Assembly (NCBI GenBank): GCA_023079485.1
Contig: CM041084.1
Coordinates: 103,856,467-103,920,466, forward strand
Source: Archilochus colubris
Lineage: Eukaryota; Chordata; Aves; Apodiformes; Trochilidae
Direction of reading: 5' to 3'
Length of the DNA stretch: 64,000 nt
In this document: in pieces, positions 13,501-25,409 of the stretch
How positions within the stretch are numbered: position 1 is the stretch's first letter
Layout: the number at the start of each line of letters is the position of its first letter
Translations under genes and position numbers: made by a program
Notes under the pieces: model-generated
The model's input: only the letters and a program-made list of their open reading frames with translations
Told to the model about the DNA's origin: nothing
Database searches by the model: none

Positions 13501-16500
13501 CATAAATCTTCATCACTAAGGATTGTTTAAAGCCCTGCAGGGTTTCTCTAGTGGCATTAACCACTAAAACAAGTAGACAGGCTCAGGTATATTTATTGCA
13601 TTCATCTTCATTATTCCATGAGTTTTCCTTCTTTCTACTCCTTTACATAAGCTGCAGCCAGGAAAGGGAGTGGAGGAGTGGAAGCTCTGAGTCAGTACTG
13701 CCTTTCTTGTAGTTTATAACCATTCACTATGACTGTGTCGGATCAGTCCTCTTCTTGGGAATGGTTTTTGTGCAGGCAGCAACTGCAGGCACATCATTTA
13801 GCCTTCCGTATTTATCCTATCATATTGTTCCTCATTTGGGAAAGAATCTGATTTTTGCCCTTCCTCCAAAAGCATGTCTCAGGTCACAACCTGACATCTC
13901 CAAAGTGGATTAGTTACCTGCCTGCCTTGTATGATTTTTTCTTGGAATTTTGGCTGACTTTGGCAAGGGCTTTTTTATGAGCATCATTAGTCTTCACTGC
14001 AATATGTGTCAGCTTGATGAATACGTAAAGGTTACTAGGAATATACATTATTAAAAAAAATAAAAATTGCTTACATACCATATATTGTAGTTCACATAAT
14101 AAGGGTGTATGTTCTGTATATACTGTATGGGTTTCTTTTGATGCTTCACCTTTGGGAAGTGAGGACAGAAAAAGTCATTAATGAGGCTCACAGGAAAGCA
14201 GCAAGTGCAGGTAAAGTCACTGAAGGCAGTGACAGCCCATCCTCCCTGTGTGACAGGAAGGAGTTTCGAAATCCCAGGTAAACACAAAGTAGCTGAACAC
14301 ATAAGGAATTTTGTATCACGACGTAGTCTGAAGTAATGGTTCCAGGGCTAATGCTGTGAAGAACCAAGAGCTAAAGTTCTATATTGCTCTTGAAGGGTTG
14401 CAGGTCCTCATGTCCAATCTTGTCCAGCCAAGCTTGGGCTACTCCATCCCATCACAAAATCACACTTTTGTGAACCAGGTCATTTCCAAGGGTGACTTCT
14501 GAGACACTTTGTTTATGACATGAAGATACAGTAGAGTGCCATGGAAGTGCTTCTTTAAAGACAATGTGATGTTATCTTATTTATTTTATATTTATTTTCT
14601 TTACAAGCAGAAGGGAAGTAATGTTTGTGCAAGCAAATAAGTCTTATCGAAAAGTTTGACACTGGAGTCTTAAACCTGCCAAAAGTACAGGTCATGAGTA
14701 ACAAAATCTTCTGGGTATCTGGTCTAGGTCAAGATTGGAAGGAAAAATAATAGATGATGAATGTGATGGAGGCTTAAAACCCAGACTGTGATGTATAAAG
14801 TGATTTACCTCAGGCACAAAAGGAGAGGTCCAAACCCACCTTAATTGGTATTTCTTCCATTGACTTCAGTGGGTTCTGGATTATGACATGATGGGATGGT
14901 GTCACACATGAGCCAGTCAGAGATTTGCTTTTAGTCTAGAGAACTATAGGAGGGGTTATATGATGTCCTGGTTTGTCTGCTCTAGAATACATTGGTTAAT
15001 ACTGTATTAGGGACACACTTTTATCCTAATGGGGAGAACATTAGAAGTTATCTGAATTCCCATATGCTAAAGGCTATGGAAGTGCACCCAAGTGCTTACA
15101 TAACTCTAGTATCTGAGAATTCAAATTAGGATGTAACTTTTAAGTCCTCAAGAGACAAAAGTCATGGTTAGAGGATGGAAGAAATCAAAGGGCCATTGTT
15201 GCCCAAGGTCCATGAAATGGTAGGAAGCTGGAGAGATAAGAGGAGGTTTCAGCAAATGACTCATAGCCTATGCTTTAAGAAAACATGGGAGAACCCCAAA
15301 TCCTGGCCCAAATGATCCAGCAGAAGTTCTTACTCAGTCCTGAATCACATATACAGCTTGACCCCTTAGCATGTATGCAAAATATGTAAGGTGATCAGGG
15401 ACCCACAAGGGAAGACAGCTGAGGCTTGTTGCCTTATGGTCAAGGTGTTGTCCCTGACTGTATGCTTGTTCTTAACCCTGTTCATTTAAACCTCCCACTG
15501 ACAGGAACCTAGCCACCTGAATAAATGTTTTCAAGGGTATATGGCTTGTGCTTTGGCTGAGGCATTGCCTGTGTTGTGTTTCTCCATGATATAACTCAGT
15601 TAATGATGGCAATTCAATCTCTAATGTGAATGAATCAGGCTGGGGTAGAAAAGCAATGCTGATTCAGCACCCTTGGACTAAGGATTTGCAGCAGAGATGC
15701 TGGATGGCTTCAAAACCAGTCAGGAAAGGCAAAGTTTAAGTTCATACAATGAACTATCACACCATGGTCCCATAATACACTGCTTTTGGCAGCTAAGTTG
15801 CTGCAACCAGCTCCTGCCCCAGATGCTTGTCCCCACCTCTGGCCTGCAGTTTGTCACCTCTTCAGTTGTGCCAAAAACACTGCCTGTAGATCAGCACTTC
15901 AACCAGAACACTGAAGTGATGGAAATTAAAAAATAAAAAAGCATTCACAGGGTGAAAAGAGGGAGGGCTATGTTTAATTGCAATAATTTCATTGTCTATC
16001 TTCCAGTGGATATGTGGTCCCATACAGCATTTCATTAACATAGACAGGATAAGGCTGGCACTGGCACTGGAGTGGTGATTCCTCCAGGCAGAAAAATCTC
16101 TCCTAGCATAGGAAAATGGTTTCTTCAGCCAGGATTGTGCCAAGATCAATGTGCTATATAATTACACCTTCCAAATGCAGGAATATGCCTTCCCTACCTG
16201 GGTCAAGCTCAGACCTAGGTGTCCCAGGCTCTCTGTTTGCTATTCTATCTCCTAGATGCTCCTGGTCTTCATTTGCAAAAACTATTGTATGCAATCCAGC
16301 TTTATTAATAATAAAAAACTAATAAAGAGATTCTGAGGGTTTTTTCCTGTTTTATTAAAAAATACTCTGTATAATCATTCTGAATTTTAGTCTCCTCCAC
16401 AATTTGCTACAGCATGGCTGGATGTCACCCATTAAAATCTATTCAAATACACAATGCACAGTAAACTGAGAATAAAAAATCATGAGAAAAGATGCAAGCA

Positions 16501-16849
16501 ACAGTTATATTTAATGAGGTTTGTTACATGACTGGCAAAGAGAACACTTATATATTCCTTAAATAGTATGAAAATTTCAAGGGAAAACATCTTAAAAGAA
16601 TTCAAAAGGCTGCAGTGTAGAAACAATCTGGCAGTTCAGAGAATACTTCAGCAGCTTGCTTTTTCTTTGGTCTTGGTCATTTCTGTGCTTCAGTCATCTT
16701 CACTGGGGAGCAAGTGAGTTACACCTGCAGAGCCTTGTGAATGTCTTATTGTTCAGACACCTCAATGATTTGCTTCTGTTTGAACATAAAATGCATCTGC
16801 TTACCTCCAAATGCTTCTGCTGGGTTACGCTGGTGAGGTGCAGTGCCAG
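7578..16849. other. Upstream intergenic DNA, 9.3 kb, no gene seen
   Basis: Mostly AT-leaning unique sequence. The 8560-9110 stretch is dense in TAAT, TTATC, GCATTCC and TTTAATTA-type motifs and is a candidate conserved regulatory element. A 139-codon frame at 12433-12852 crosses an A/C-rich tract and has no recognisable family. Confidence 0.55.
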
Positions 16850-17083
16850 TGAAGGTTGGATATTAGGAAGAATTTCTTTACTGAGGGGGTGATCAAGCAT
16901 TGGAATGGGCTGCCCAGGGAAGTAGTGGATTCTCCATCCCTGGAGATACTTAAAAAGAGACTGGATGTGGCACTCAGTGCCATGGTCTGGTAACTGCAGC
17001 AGTAGTGGATCAAGGGTTGGACTTGATGATCTCTGAGGACCCTTCCAACCCAGACAATTCTATGATTCTGTGATTCTATGATA
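16850..17083 (+). mobile_element. CR1 LINE fragment (fourth copy, 3' UTR only)
   Basis: About 230 bp: GGTTGGATATTAGGAAGAAT, CATTGGAATGGGCTGCCCAG, GGGTTGGACTTGATGATCTC and the tail ATTCTATGATTCTGTGATTC. Heavily 5'-truncated. It is the nearest CR1 upstream of GATA6. Confidence 0.9.
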
Positions 17084-19520
17084 AAAAACACAGACAGTTT
17101 GCAAACTGCTGTCAAGTCTTAAAATAAATAATTAATTGCTTAACTTTTTTTTGTGTGTATTATTAACACTGTTAAATGTTTCCTGTAACACTGACCGAGT
17201 TTCAAGGCACTTTCAAGTAGACTGAGGCAGTAGTTTGACTTTCAGCTCACAGAACCATGAAGTCGTGTCCTGAGTCCCAACTCAAGGCATCCTGCTTTGG
17301 GACTTCTGATACATGTGCTGGATCACACCAGTTCCTGGATGCTTGAATGTACAGGCAGAATTTAAATATAAATTACTAGACACTGAGTATGTTTAGTATG
17401 TCCTTCAATTCTTCTCTAATAAATAGAGCCAAGGACATAGTGAGTCAGTTTCGTAATTAGATGATATAATTATCTCATGAACTCTGTACAAATTACCTCT
17501 TCTCTGTATTGTTTTTGCAGTGTATTGTTTTTCGTGAATAATATGGCACATATCCAGTTTATATCCCAGTCAATAATTTACCACAGTTTATAGCTTGATG
17601 GCCCACAAATTAATAACTGACATTAACAAAAAAAATTAAGTCATTACCCTTTTTAATACCATCAGGCCTCTTCATTTAAACAATCAGATTTATTTTTAAT
17701 TATTAACATACTTCCTTAAAAGCTTCTTTTAGATTTTTTTTTTTTTACCAAGAGGTAACCACAGATGAATCACTTTGCTCAGCTCTTAACAAATCTGTGA
17801 TTCTAAGGTTAACAGTAGAGTGTAATTATGTGAAGGAAATTGCATTTTATTACATTTTAATTAAATAGGTCAACTTGTGCAGGCCTTTCTCCAGCAAAAC
17901 TCCCACTGGGGTTTGATCCTTCATCTTGTTAGACTTTATTTACTTCTAGAGCTTCACACAGCAGGCTCCTGCTTTTCAAATAGAGGAATGATAAAATCAT
18001 TTAATCCATTAAAAGGTTTATTTTTGACACTCAGGCTGAAATATACCTGGAAGCATCATAATGCTGAGTACCATGAAGGAATGTGTGTTGCCATTCCTTG
18101 CAGTAAAGTGCAGTTCTGGGTGTGCTGAATCCTGCTTTTATACAAAGAGTTGGATGGGTTCAAGGCAGCCCTTGAGCCAGCCCCAACCTCTGAAACTCCA
18201 TGGCCACAGCTCTGTCTCAGCCCTGGGGGTATGAACCAAGGGCAGCATTTCCTCTTTGGAAGACAAGCATCTGGTAGGCATCCCATCTTCCAGGAAGCAT
18301 GGATATGGATAGGTTATTCTCCTCCTGCACTGCACCTGGGCAAAGGCACACCCCCTGCTACAGCAGCTTAGCTTGTTGCACCATCTTGCTGACTCTAAAA
18401 TTGTATGCTATCTGTTCACTCAAAACCAGTCGTGGAGCCCTGAATTAAATTATGCCCATCGACCCCTTCTTCCCATTAGCGTTTCTTGCCATTTCTACCC
18501 TCAAACATAACAAAATGTCCAACGTATTCTACTTTCACAGTAATAATGCTGACTTTATCCAAAACCTTCAGCTGCCATGAAGAAATATTCTCATTTAACA
18601 TTCAGCCAAACTCTTATAGTGCTGGTCTACTCATTTGGTCCAAGAACATAACCTCATTACATTCAGGGGACCTTCTTTTCCAGATGAGATTTAGTTGTTT
18701 GCTTTTTGATTCTCTCTCTAGATTCACCCGAGTCACTTCTATCTCCAAACCAAGGTTAGCATATTTCTGTAGAGAATATTTTTAGCCTTCTACAGCCAAC
18801 AACCATTAGTTTCTCCTCTCTACTCTTATTAGAGGAAACACTTGTGGAAGATGTGTCACCTTCTGGAACTCAGAGGCAGCTGTAGTTCCAAGTAGGCACA
18901 AGCAAAATATTTTTTTTTCCATTTCTCACAAGCAGAAATATGAAGTTAATTTGTTTGGAAAAATCCTGCTAAGGAAATGTCATTCAACAGTTCAGCTGAA
19001 GTTATCAAAAGCAAAACCAAATGGATTTGAAAAATTAGCAGAAGTCACAAAGGTGATTTGTGAGATGAGTAGTAGCTACTCTTATAGGTAGGAAGAACTA
19101 GAGCTGGAGAACATCTAAAATTCTGGTTTTAGGCTGAATTATATCTCTCTTCAGTTCGGTGAATGAAATATCTTAGAGTATATTCATGTTAGCCTCTAAC
19201 ACTCATAGGAAAAAAAAATTAAAACTTTAAACCCAAAGCAGGCAGCAGTTTAAAACAGCTCAGGCATCGTGCTTTCTCTGCACCCTGGTTTTCTACCCAG
19301 GATACAATAGGTTTTAATGTGGTTTATGGTGGCTGAGTAGGGCTGAGGTGCTGAGGTCCAGATGTGACAAACCTTTACTGCCACCTGAGGTGTGACCGCC
19401 CTTACCAAACTGATAGAAAGAGCATTTTTATGCAAAACACATTGCCTGACCTCCTGAGATGAACCCTGTTGCTAATTTGTGTCCAAGTTAATATTTTTAT
19501 TTAAAGGATTAAAGAATTAA

Positions 19521-19631
19521 AAAAAAGCATGGAAAAAAAAACCAAACCAACAAAAAAATAAAAAAAACCCCACCCAAAAGCCCACCAAAAAACAACCAAC
19601 CCCAAAAAAAACCCAACATAAAAAAAACCAC
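19521..19631. repeat. A/C-rich low-complexity tract
   Basis: Runs of A with CC/CCC interruptions (AAAAAACCAAACCAAC and similar), with only three G in about 110 bp. Confidence 0.85.
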
Positions 19632-22171
19632 CTTTATTTAGGATAGAAGGAAATGTTTTCACCACTATGAGCTATTTTTTGAGGGAAAGAACTTGGTTTA
19701 ATGCAGAAGCTGAAAAGCTTTAATGTATGTAACGTTACGTTAAGCTGTGGTTGCTGCTGATGGTCTGTGGGGAGTGGTACTGCTTAGGGTGTCACATTAG
19801 GGACATTTGGGGGAAAGCTGAAAATAGCTAGAGAAAAGCCCTCAGGTCAGCTCAGCACCGCTGAGTTTTCATCTCCCAACATTCCCAGGGCTATGATAGT
19901 CCATCTGTGTTGGATTTAGCTATGATGCCATGAGTTGCTTCTTCTGTAACTGCTCTTGTTCTCCTTCCTGCTGGGGTCATGAGCCCCCAGAAATAAGGGC
20001 AATATAGGTTTATAGAGCTCTGGTGGCCATAGAGCTGGGATCTGCCTTCTTCAATGTCCATGTAACAACAGGGCATCTGCATGATTAAGAGATGTTGTTA
20101 AATGTTTCAGAGCCTGACATAAAACATGGAGAGCATCTACATTACCTCCACGGGTTTTAAGTTCATTACAGGAACTATGGTAGTTGTTGAGTCAGTGCTG
20201 ATTGAGTTTGGTAGGGAACAGCTTCCAGGATGTGACAGCAGGAAGCCCCATATTAGGTGTCCAACTATTCATCAAGGTTTTGGGATAGGATCTGCTTAAA
20301 GCCAGTTTGGTTAAGCTGAAACCATGACTTAAATTCTGGGCCAAGTGTCACTTCTTGTTGCTGGCCCCAGACCTGATCCATTATCGAGGTTTATTGCTTC
20401 AACAGGTACTTCCATGGAGGTCTGTGGAACTGGCTCTTCATGCTTTGGCCATGAGTAAGGACAAATTCCAGCTGAATGAGTAGCCTTAGACCACTTTAGG
20501 GTCTGGATAAATGAAGGGAGACACAAGCAGAGCTCCTGTGTAAGCACTCATATGAGTGTATGATCCACTCTGAGAAAAAGGAACCTGTGTCAATGAAACA
20601 GTGAAAATGCACCATTGCAAGACTGAAGAAAAAAAATAATTATCTAGTTTTTAAAAAAGGGCATTATTTCATAGGTGAATATTACAATTGTGTGGCTGAA
20701 TTTATGTTTGATTCTCATCAGTAAATGCTAAGTACACAATCCAGATACCATACTGGTTACTGATGGATGTTAGCAGTAAATCCCTGAAGCTATCCAGTAA
20801 ATCAATCTCTTGTTCTGAATTTATTTTTTCTCTTCTAAATAATAATAACTGTACAGTTACATTGATTTACTCAGAGGATTGGTTACTTCAGAAAAAGGTT
20901 GTTAGCACTGTTCGTACTATGAATATGGAAAACAAAACAAACCAGTAGCATTGGGATACTCCCTCCTTTGCCACTGCTGTGTTACATCTTTAAATGATAA
21001 AGCAGGTATTGTGCCCATTGACAATGATGAATTAAGAAACCGTGTATGTAAAATGTGTATATGTATTGCTAAAACATGTAAGCATGAAAAAAAGATTTTT
21101 CGTATATCAGACTACACTACTTCATGCTCCTATCCATCTAATTGCAATTAAAATAGAGTATTCTGTGTCTGTAAAAGCAAGTCATCTGTATCCTTTCAAA
21201 ATAAAACAATAACAGCAGTGGAACAATGTGCTATAGCCATATATTTATAAACACTTTTTAGGACAATCACCTTTCTGATTGCTCCTTGTATTGTTTAAAA
21301 AACAAGATGTCCTCTAATTAATTATAAACTCAAGGTGAGCAGCAATAATGTTTGTACCAAACCAACTTTTTCGTAATGTAATCAAAAAGTGAGAATTATT
21401 TGCACAGCCTCTTTGGTCCTGGAGGCTTAAGCGAAATGGATAAACACAGCCAGTGATTACATGAAGGAAATGGAAATTGTGGCGTTCACACGGCGAACGT
21501 GTGTGTTTATATTTTTTAACGACAAATAGAGGGATGTATCCGCGAAGCCATTAACACTGGGAGGGGTGAGGGAAAGGAGCAAACCAAAACCATCAAAAAT
21601 TGTAACAAAAGCAAAATGGGAAGGAAGGCGTCGCCTCCTCGGAAGTGAATTAGCAGCATCTCTTATCTGCGGGCCGGTGGGGATAGGACCCTCTTGGCCA
21701 GGACCTGCCTCTGCGGCTCCCTCCGAGCCCTCGATAAATCAAATGAAGGGAAAAACAGACGTCCGAAGGGGGAGAGGCAAAGAAAAATGGGGGGGTTGCA
21801 TATTTTTTCCTGTCAGTGGGGTCCCACAAGCCTCGCTGGAGACCTCCTCCCATCTCCTTGGTTTCTATCCTACCTCCAGTGGAATGCTTGTGCATACCTT
21901 CCCAGGCAGGACCCATCCACCTACTTTTTATAGCAGCGAGAAGCAAGGCTATTAATAGGCTATCTAATTACTTCGAGCTGTTAACTCTGAAGTCTCTGAT
22001 TCTGTGATGTGGTTGTTTTGATTTGTTTTTCCAATCCAGTAGGGCTTGCATTTGCAGAACTGGTCAGACTCGCTCTGGAAGATAGTGTTTTAACGTTTTA
22101 AAATCAGCTTTGATTCCAAGAAGGAACAACGTCCCCAGATTTTGGACGTTATTCACGAAAGAAGCAAATGG

Positions 22172-22195
22172 AAAAAAAAAAAAAAAAAAAAAAAA
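22172..22195. repeat. Poly-A run (A24)
   Basis: Uninterrupted A24. Similar runs lie at 26195-26219 and 27176-27195, and a poly-T at 35134-35157. No retroelement body is attached to any of them that I can recognise. Confidence 0.9.
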
Positions 22196-22779
22196 GAGTT
22201 TTGTATCAAAGGAAGTGTTTTGCTCAGCTAGGACTGAGAATTTCGTTTGGTTTGTGGTTTTGTTTTGTTTTGTTTTTTAATCTGGCACTTGGTCTCAGAC
22301 ACTTCGGCAGGGCAGGTAAATGTCAGGGGAAATGGTTTTAGAAGGGCAGGTTGCCACGATGCCAACAGAGACGAAGCGGCTCCGTCGTAGCCCAGCACGG
22401 ACACGTGTGAAACGGAGCTAGCCCCACAAAATGCCTCTAGAAGAACGGATACCTTTTGTTCCGGTGGAAACCATTTATCTGGAAGGTTTTGATCAGTTCT
22501 GGTGGTTTATTTTATTCCCTGGTCAAAGAAATAAGAAGGCAACTATGCGCGGGGGATTTCTCCGGCAGGTTTTGATGCAGAAAACGAGATTTTCTTCACG
22601 GTGCGCTGTAGTGCTGATACCCCCCTGAGGGAATAGTTAATGATGGAGGATTTTGCCTGTTCGGAGTTTCTGTTTAAGTGAAAAAGAGCGTAAGGCTGTG
22701 CAGCCTCTGCTATGGGGATGGGGGCGGAGGCAGAATAGCTAATTGCAGGTTGGATTTGATACTGCCTAACACAGGTGAT

Positions 22780-25060
22780 AAGGGACGGGCAGGAGGATGA
22801 GAAGCCCTGCTCTGAAGCTGAGGAGGAGGAGAAGCGCGGCTCCGCCGTGCCCAGCCTCCCCCCAATCCCAATTCTCCCCTACAACGAGGTCTCCCAGCAA
22901 GAAGACTGAGAAACTTTTCACCGGGATCTCCATATAGAGGTCACCCCTGAAAACCTTCCCCGGCAGGAGAAGGCACGGATCACACGGGAGGTGCCCCACG
23001 GCCTCGGCCCGGGAGCCGAGGAGGCGGGGGAGGGCATCGGCCTCCCCCTGCGGCCCCGGGCAGCGGCGGCTCCCACCCGCCCCGCAGCCCTATCCCCTGC
23101 GGCGTGGCAGAGGAGGGAGGGAGATTTCCTTCTGGCCTCATCCTGCAGTTAAAAATAATAAATAATATTCATTAATGAAAGGAAAAAAAAAAATAAAATC
23201 CAGCCCAGCCGCCTCATGGCAAGAGCATGAAGGTACCTTTAGATAAAAGCATCAGAATTAGACTATTTCCGTCACGAACACTTAACTCTGAATAGCAATA
23301 AACCCAAACCTTAGCTCGTCATTTTCGAATTCTCTGTATATGTGTTGGAAAGAGACAAAGTGTGTATACGTCTGTTGGACAGTAGCAGCTAAAATCGTGT
23401 TTCTGCGTGAGTGCCAGCTGTCTCTCGGTCACCCCTAGAGCTGGGAGGCATCGCCCGTTCCGCCGCGGCTCACTGGGCTGGTACCGCGGAGCGCCGGCTT
23501 CGGGAGTCAGGTTACGGGGCAACAGAAGCCTCTCCTCCGCGCGTTTTTGTTGATTTTTTGATTTTTTTTTAGGTTGAAATCATTAACCAGGCGGACCTCG
23601 GAGACGGGAGGGCTAACAAAGAGAAGCTGCGAATCATTATGTTAAAAATCCCAGAAAAAACCCAAAAAAACCAACAACAACCAACCAACCAAAAACCTCA
23701 ACAAACAACCCCCAAACCTCTAAACAACCAACCAACACCACCAACAACAACAAACAAATCACAAACAAACAAAAATCCCGACAAACTAAAAAACATCACA
23801 AAATCCACACTCCTCGACTCCGCGTAGGCACCTATTGCATAAAATTCATGCTGGCTCTCTGCTGTCTGCTTGCTTGTTTGAGTGTCAGGGGTTGAAAGAC
23901 ACCGTGGAAATCACCCAAAACCACGGTGGCAGCAGGTCACCAGTGGCTGGAAGGCCGCTTACTACAAGGGGGAATAACCTCCTGCCACTCCTCACGCCGC
24001 CGGGCATAGTTTCAATCCCGGGGGAGAGCCGAGCCACAGGGGATCGAGCAGGGAAGGGTTCCCGGAGCTAGGGCAGGGTGTCCTGCCCGGGTTGGGGCAA
24101 CCGTGGGGGTGGCCGGAGCCTGGTCTCTGCAACCAGCAAGAGCAGCTGAAGCTCAAGCCCGGCCTCTGAGTACACAGAAGCCCTTCGCTAGGAGTTTCGA
24201 GAAAAGAAAAAAAAAATCTCTCCTCAATCTTGTCAATTAGGGGTTTCTCCCTCAACAGGGGACACATCTGATTGCTGGCAAAAGGCATCCCCACCATGCC
24301 TTCCCCCACCTTGCTTTGGTGTGGACAGGTCGCTGCTGCTCTGGGGGACGATTTTCACGAAGTGCTGCCCCAGCCCAGCCCGAGAGGGCGGTGGCAAAGG
24401 GGCCTTGCCCCTTGGCTGCCGCTGAAATCCCCCTTTCCCCGTTCGGTTTCGGCTGCAGTGCCTGCGGCGGGGGCTTGAGCCCTGCTCAGGCGGCAGCTCC
24501 CCGCTGGGCTGGGTGCGTCAGGGTGCTGCCGATGCCCCGATCGATACGTTCCCTTCAATGTCACAGCCGCTGGGGAATGGAAACACTCCATATCGTGGGG
24601 TGGCCTTGATAAAAGTGTATTTTAAGTAGTGCGGATAAGCAAATGGCAGAAGAGAGGGGCAGAGCTGCCGGCACGTCGCCTGTAATAACCGCTACGCTTA
24701 TCAGCCTGGCCTAAACTCCCCAGCAGTTTCTAAAGTACATTAAGTTACATAAACACGGCTCGGAAAAGAATACGCTCCATCCTGCGTTAGTCGCCAAAGT
24801 GACCCCTCGTACCACCTCGCACCCGAGCCCGCCTCACCCCTACTGCCGCGGAGCCCCTGGGGGCAACAAGGCCTGGCCCGGGGCGTGATACCCGGGGCTG
24901 TCTCGGGCGGGGATGGGGGTGAGAGGGTGCGGCCGCAGGGGATCTTTCCCTTCCCTGGTAAGGGGTGAGATTTGCAGAGACTCGGACTGCGGTAGGGAGT
25001 AGCAAAACTGCGCCTGCATACCTCTTTTGCCCCAACCCTTTTTTGGGAGGCTGAAGTGTC
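22780..25060. promoter_or_regulatory. Upstream CpG-rich blocks (possible divergent lncRNA promoter)
   Basis: GC- and CpG-rich blocks at about 22780-23130, 23440-23540 and 24000-25060 alternate with AT-rich stretches and an A/C-rich tract (23642-23815). Mammalian GATA6 has a divergently transcribed antisense lncRNA starting close upstream, and these blocks are the obvious place for its counterpart. I see no conserved coding frame; the frames present are short and GC-driven. Confidence 0.35.
23642..23815. repeat. A/C-rich, nearly G-free tract upstream of GATA6
   Basis: About 174 bp of CAA, CCAA and AAAC units with only a few G. It creates a 62-codon Gln/Asn/Pro/Thr frame that is an artefact of composition. 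Confidence 0.85.
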
Positions 25061-25366
25061 CATGAGAGGGAATTTGCCTTAATTGGATAAAAGTGGTTTT
25101 TTTCCTGTTTTTTTTTTTTTTTTTTTTCTTCACTTCAATATGCCTTCCTTCCCTCTTTGGGCACAGAGAGCAGGAACGATGGTTACTTCACCGGCACCAC
25201 CTCTCTCCCCACCTCTCTCTTCCCGAACCCAGAATCCATACCCCCCCGCCCGGCTTTTCTCTGCAAAAATGCCTCTGCACTCTCCCCGCAGATACTTTCC
25301 TCGGCAGTCTACCTCAGACCAGGGGCAGTAGATATCTGAGAGGTTCCCGGAGCCCCGAGGTGAAAG

Positions 25367-25406
25367 TTACGTCAGCGGAGTGTTATTTGGGAAGGGGGTG
25401 ACGTCA
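25367..25406. promoter_or_regulatory. Pair of CRE-type motifs
   Basis: TTACGTCA (25367-25374) and the full palindromic CRE TGACGTCA (25399-25406) are 32 bp apart, start to start, in a CpG-containing stretch about 2 kb upstream of the putative GATA6 start site. CREB/ATF-family binding is the established reading of the motif; use here is inference. Confidence 0.45.
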
Positions 25407-25409
25407 CGA

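Larger units (their letters stand above)
17084..22779. other. AT-rich upstream flank of GATA6, no gene seen
   Basis: Repeat-poor, AT-rich with many TAAT/ATTA cores (notably 17430-17900 and 20640-21560). A T-box-like palindrome, CACACGGCGAACGTGTG, lies at 21487-21503. No coding signal. Composition shifts to GC-rich just after. Confidence 0.55.

Noticed and set aside
14380..14470. Possible minus-strand CR1 fragment (GTCCAATCTTGTCCAGCC)
   Set aside because: Similarity is too short and lacks the octamer tail or other CR1 landmarks.
14964..15060. TGTCCTGGTTTG, resembling the start of the 97-bp element at 54.5 kb
   Set aside because: No matching GACA end with a duplicated flank nearby; only the first 11-12 bases match.
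23639..23827. Gln/Asn/Pro/Thr-rich 62-codon frame
   Set aside because: Translation of a low-complexity A/C tract.
25083..25401. Poly-Phe-starting frames near a poly-T run
   Set aside because: Caused by the homopolymer and GC-rich flank; no conserved motif.
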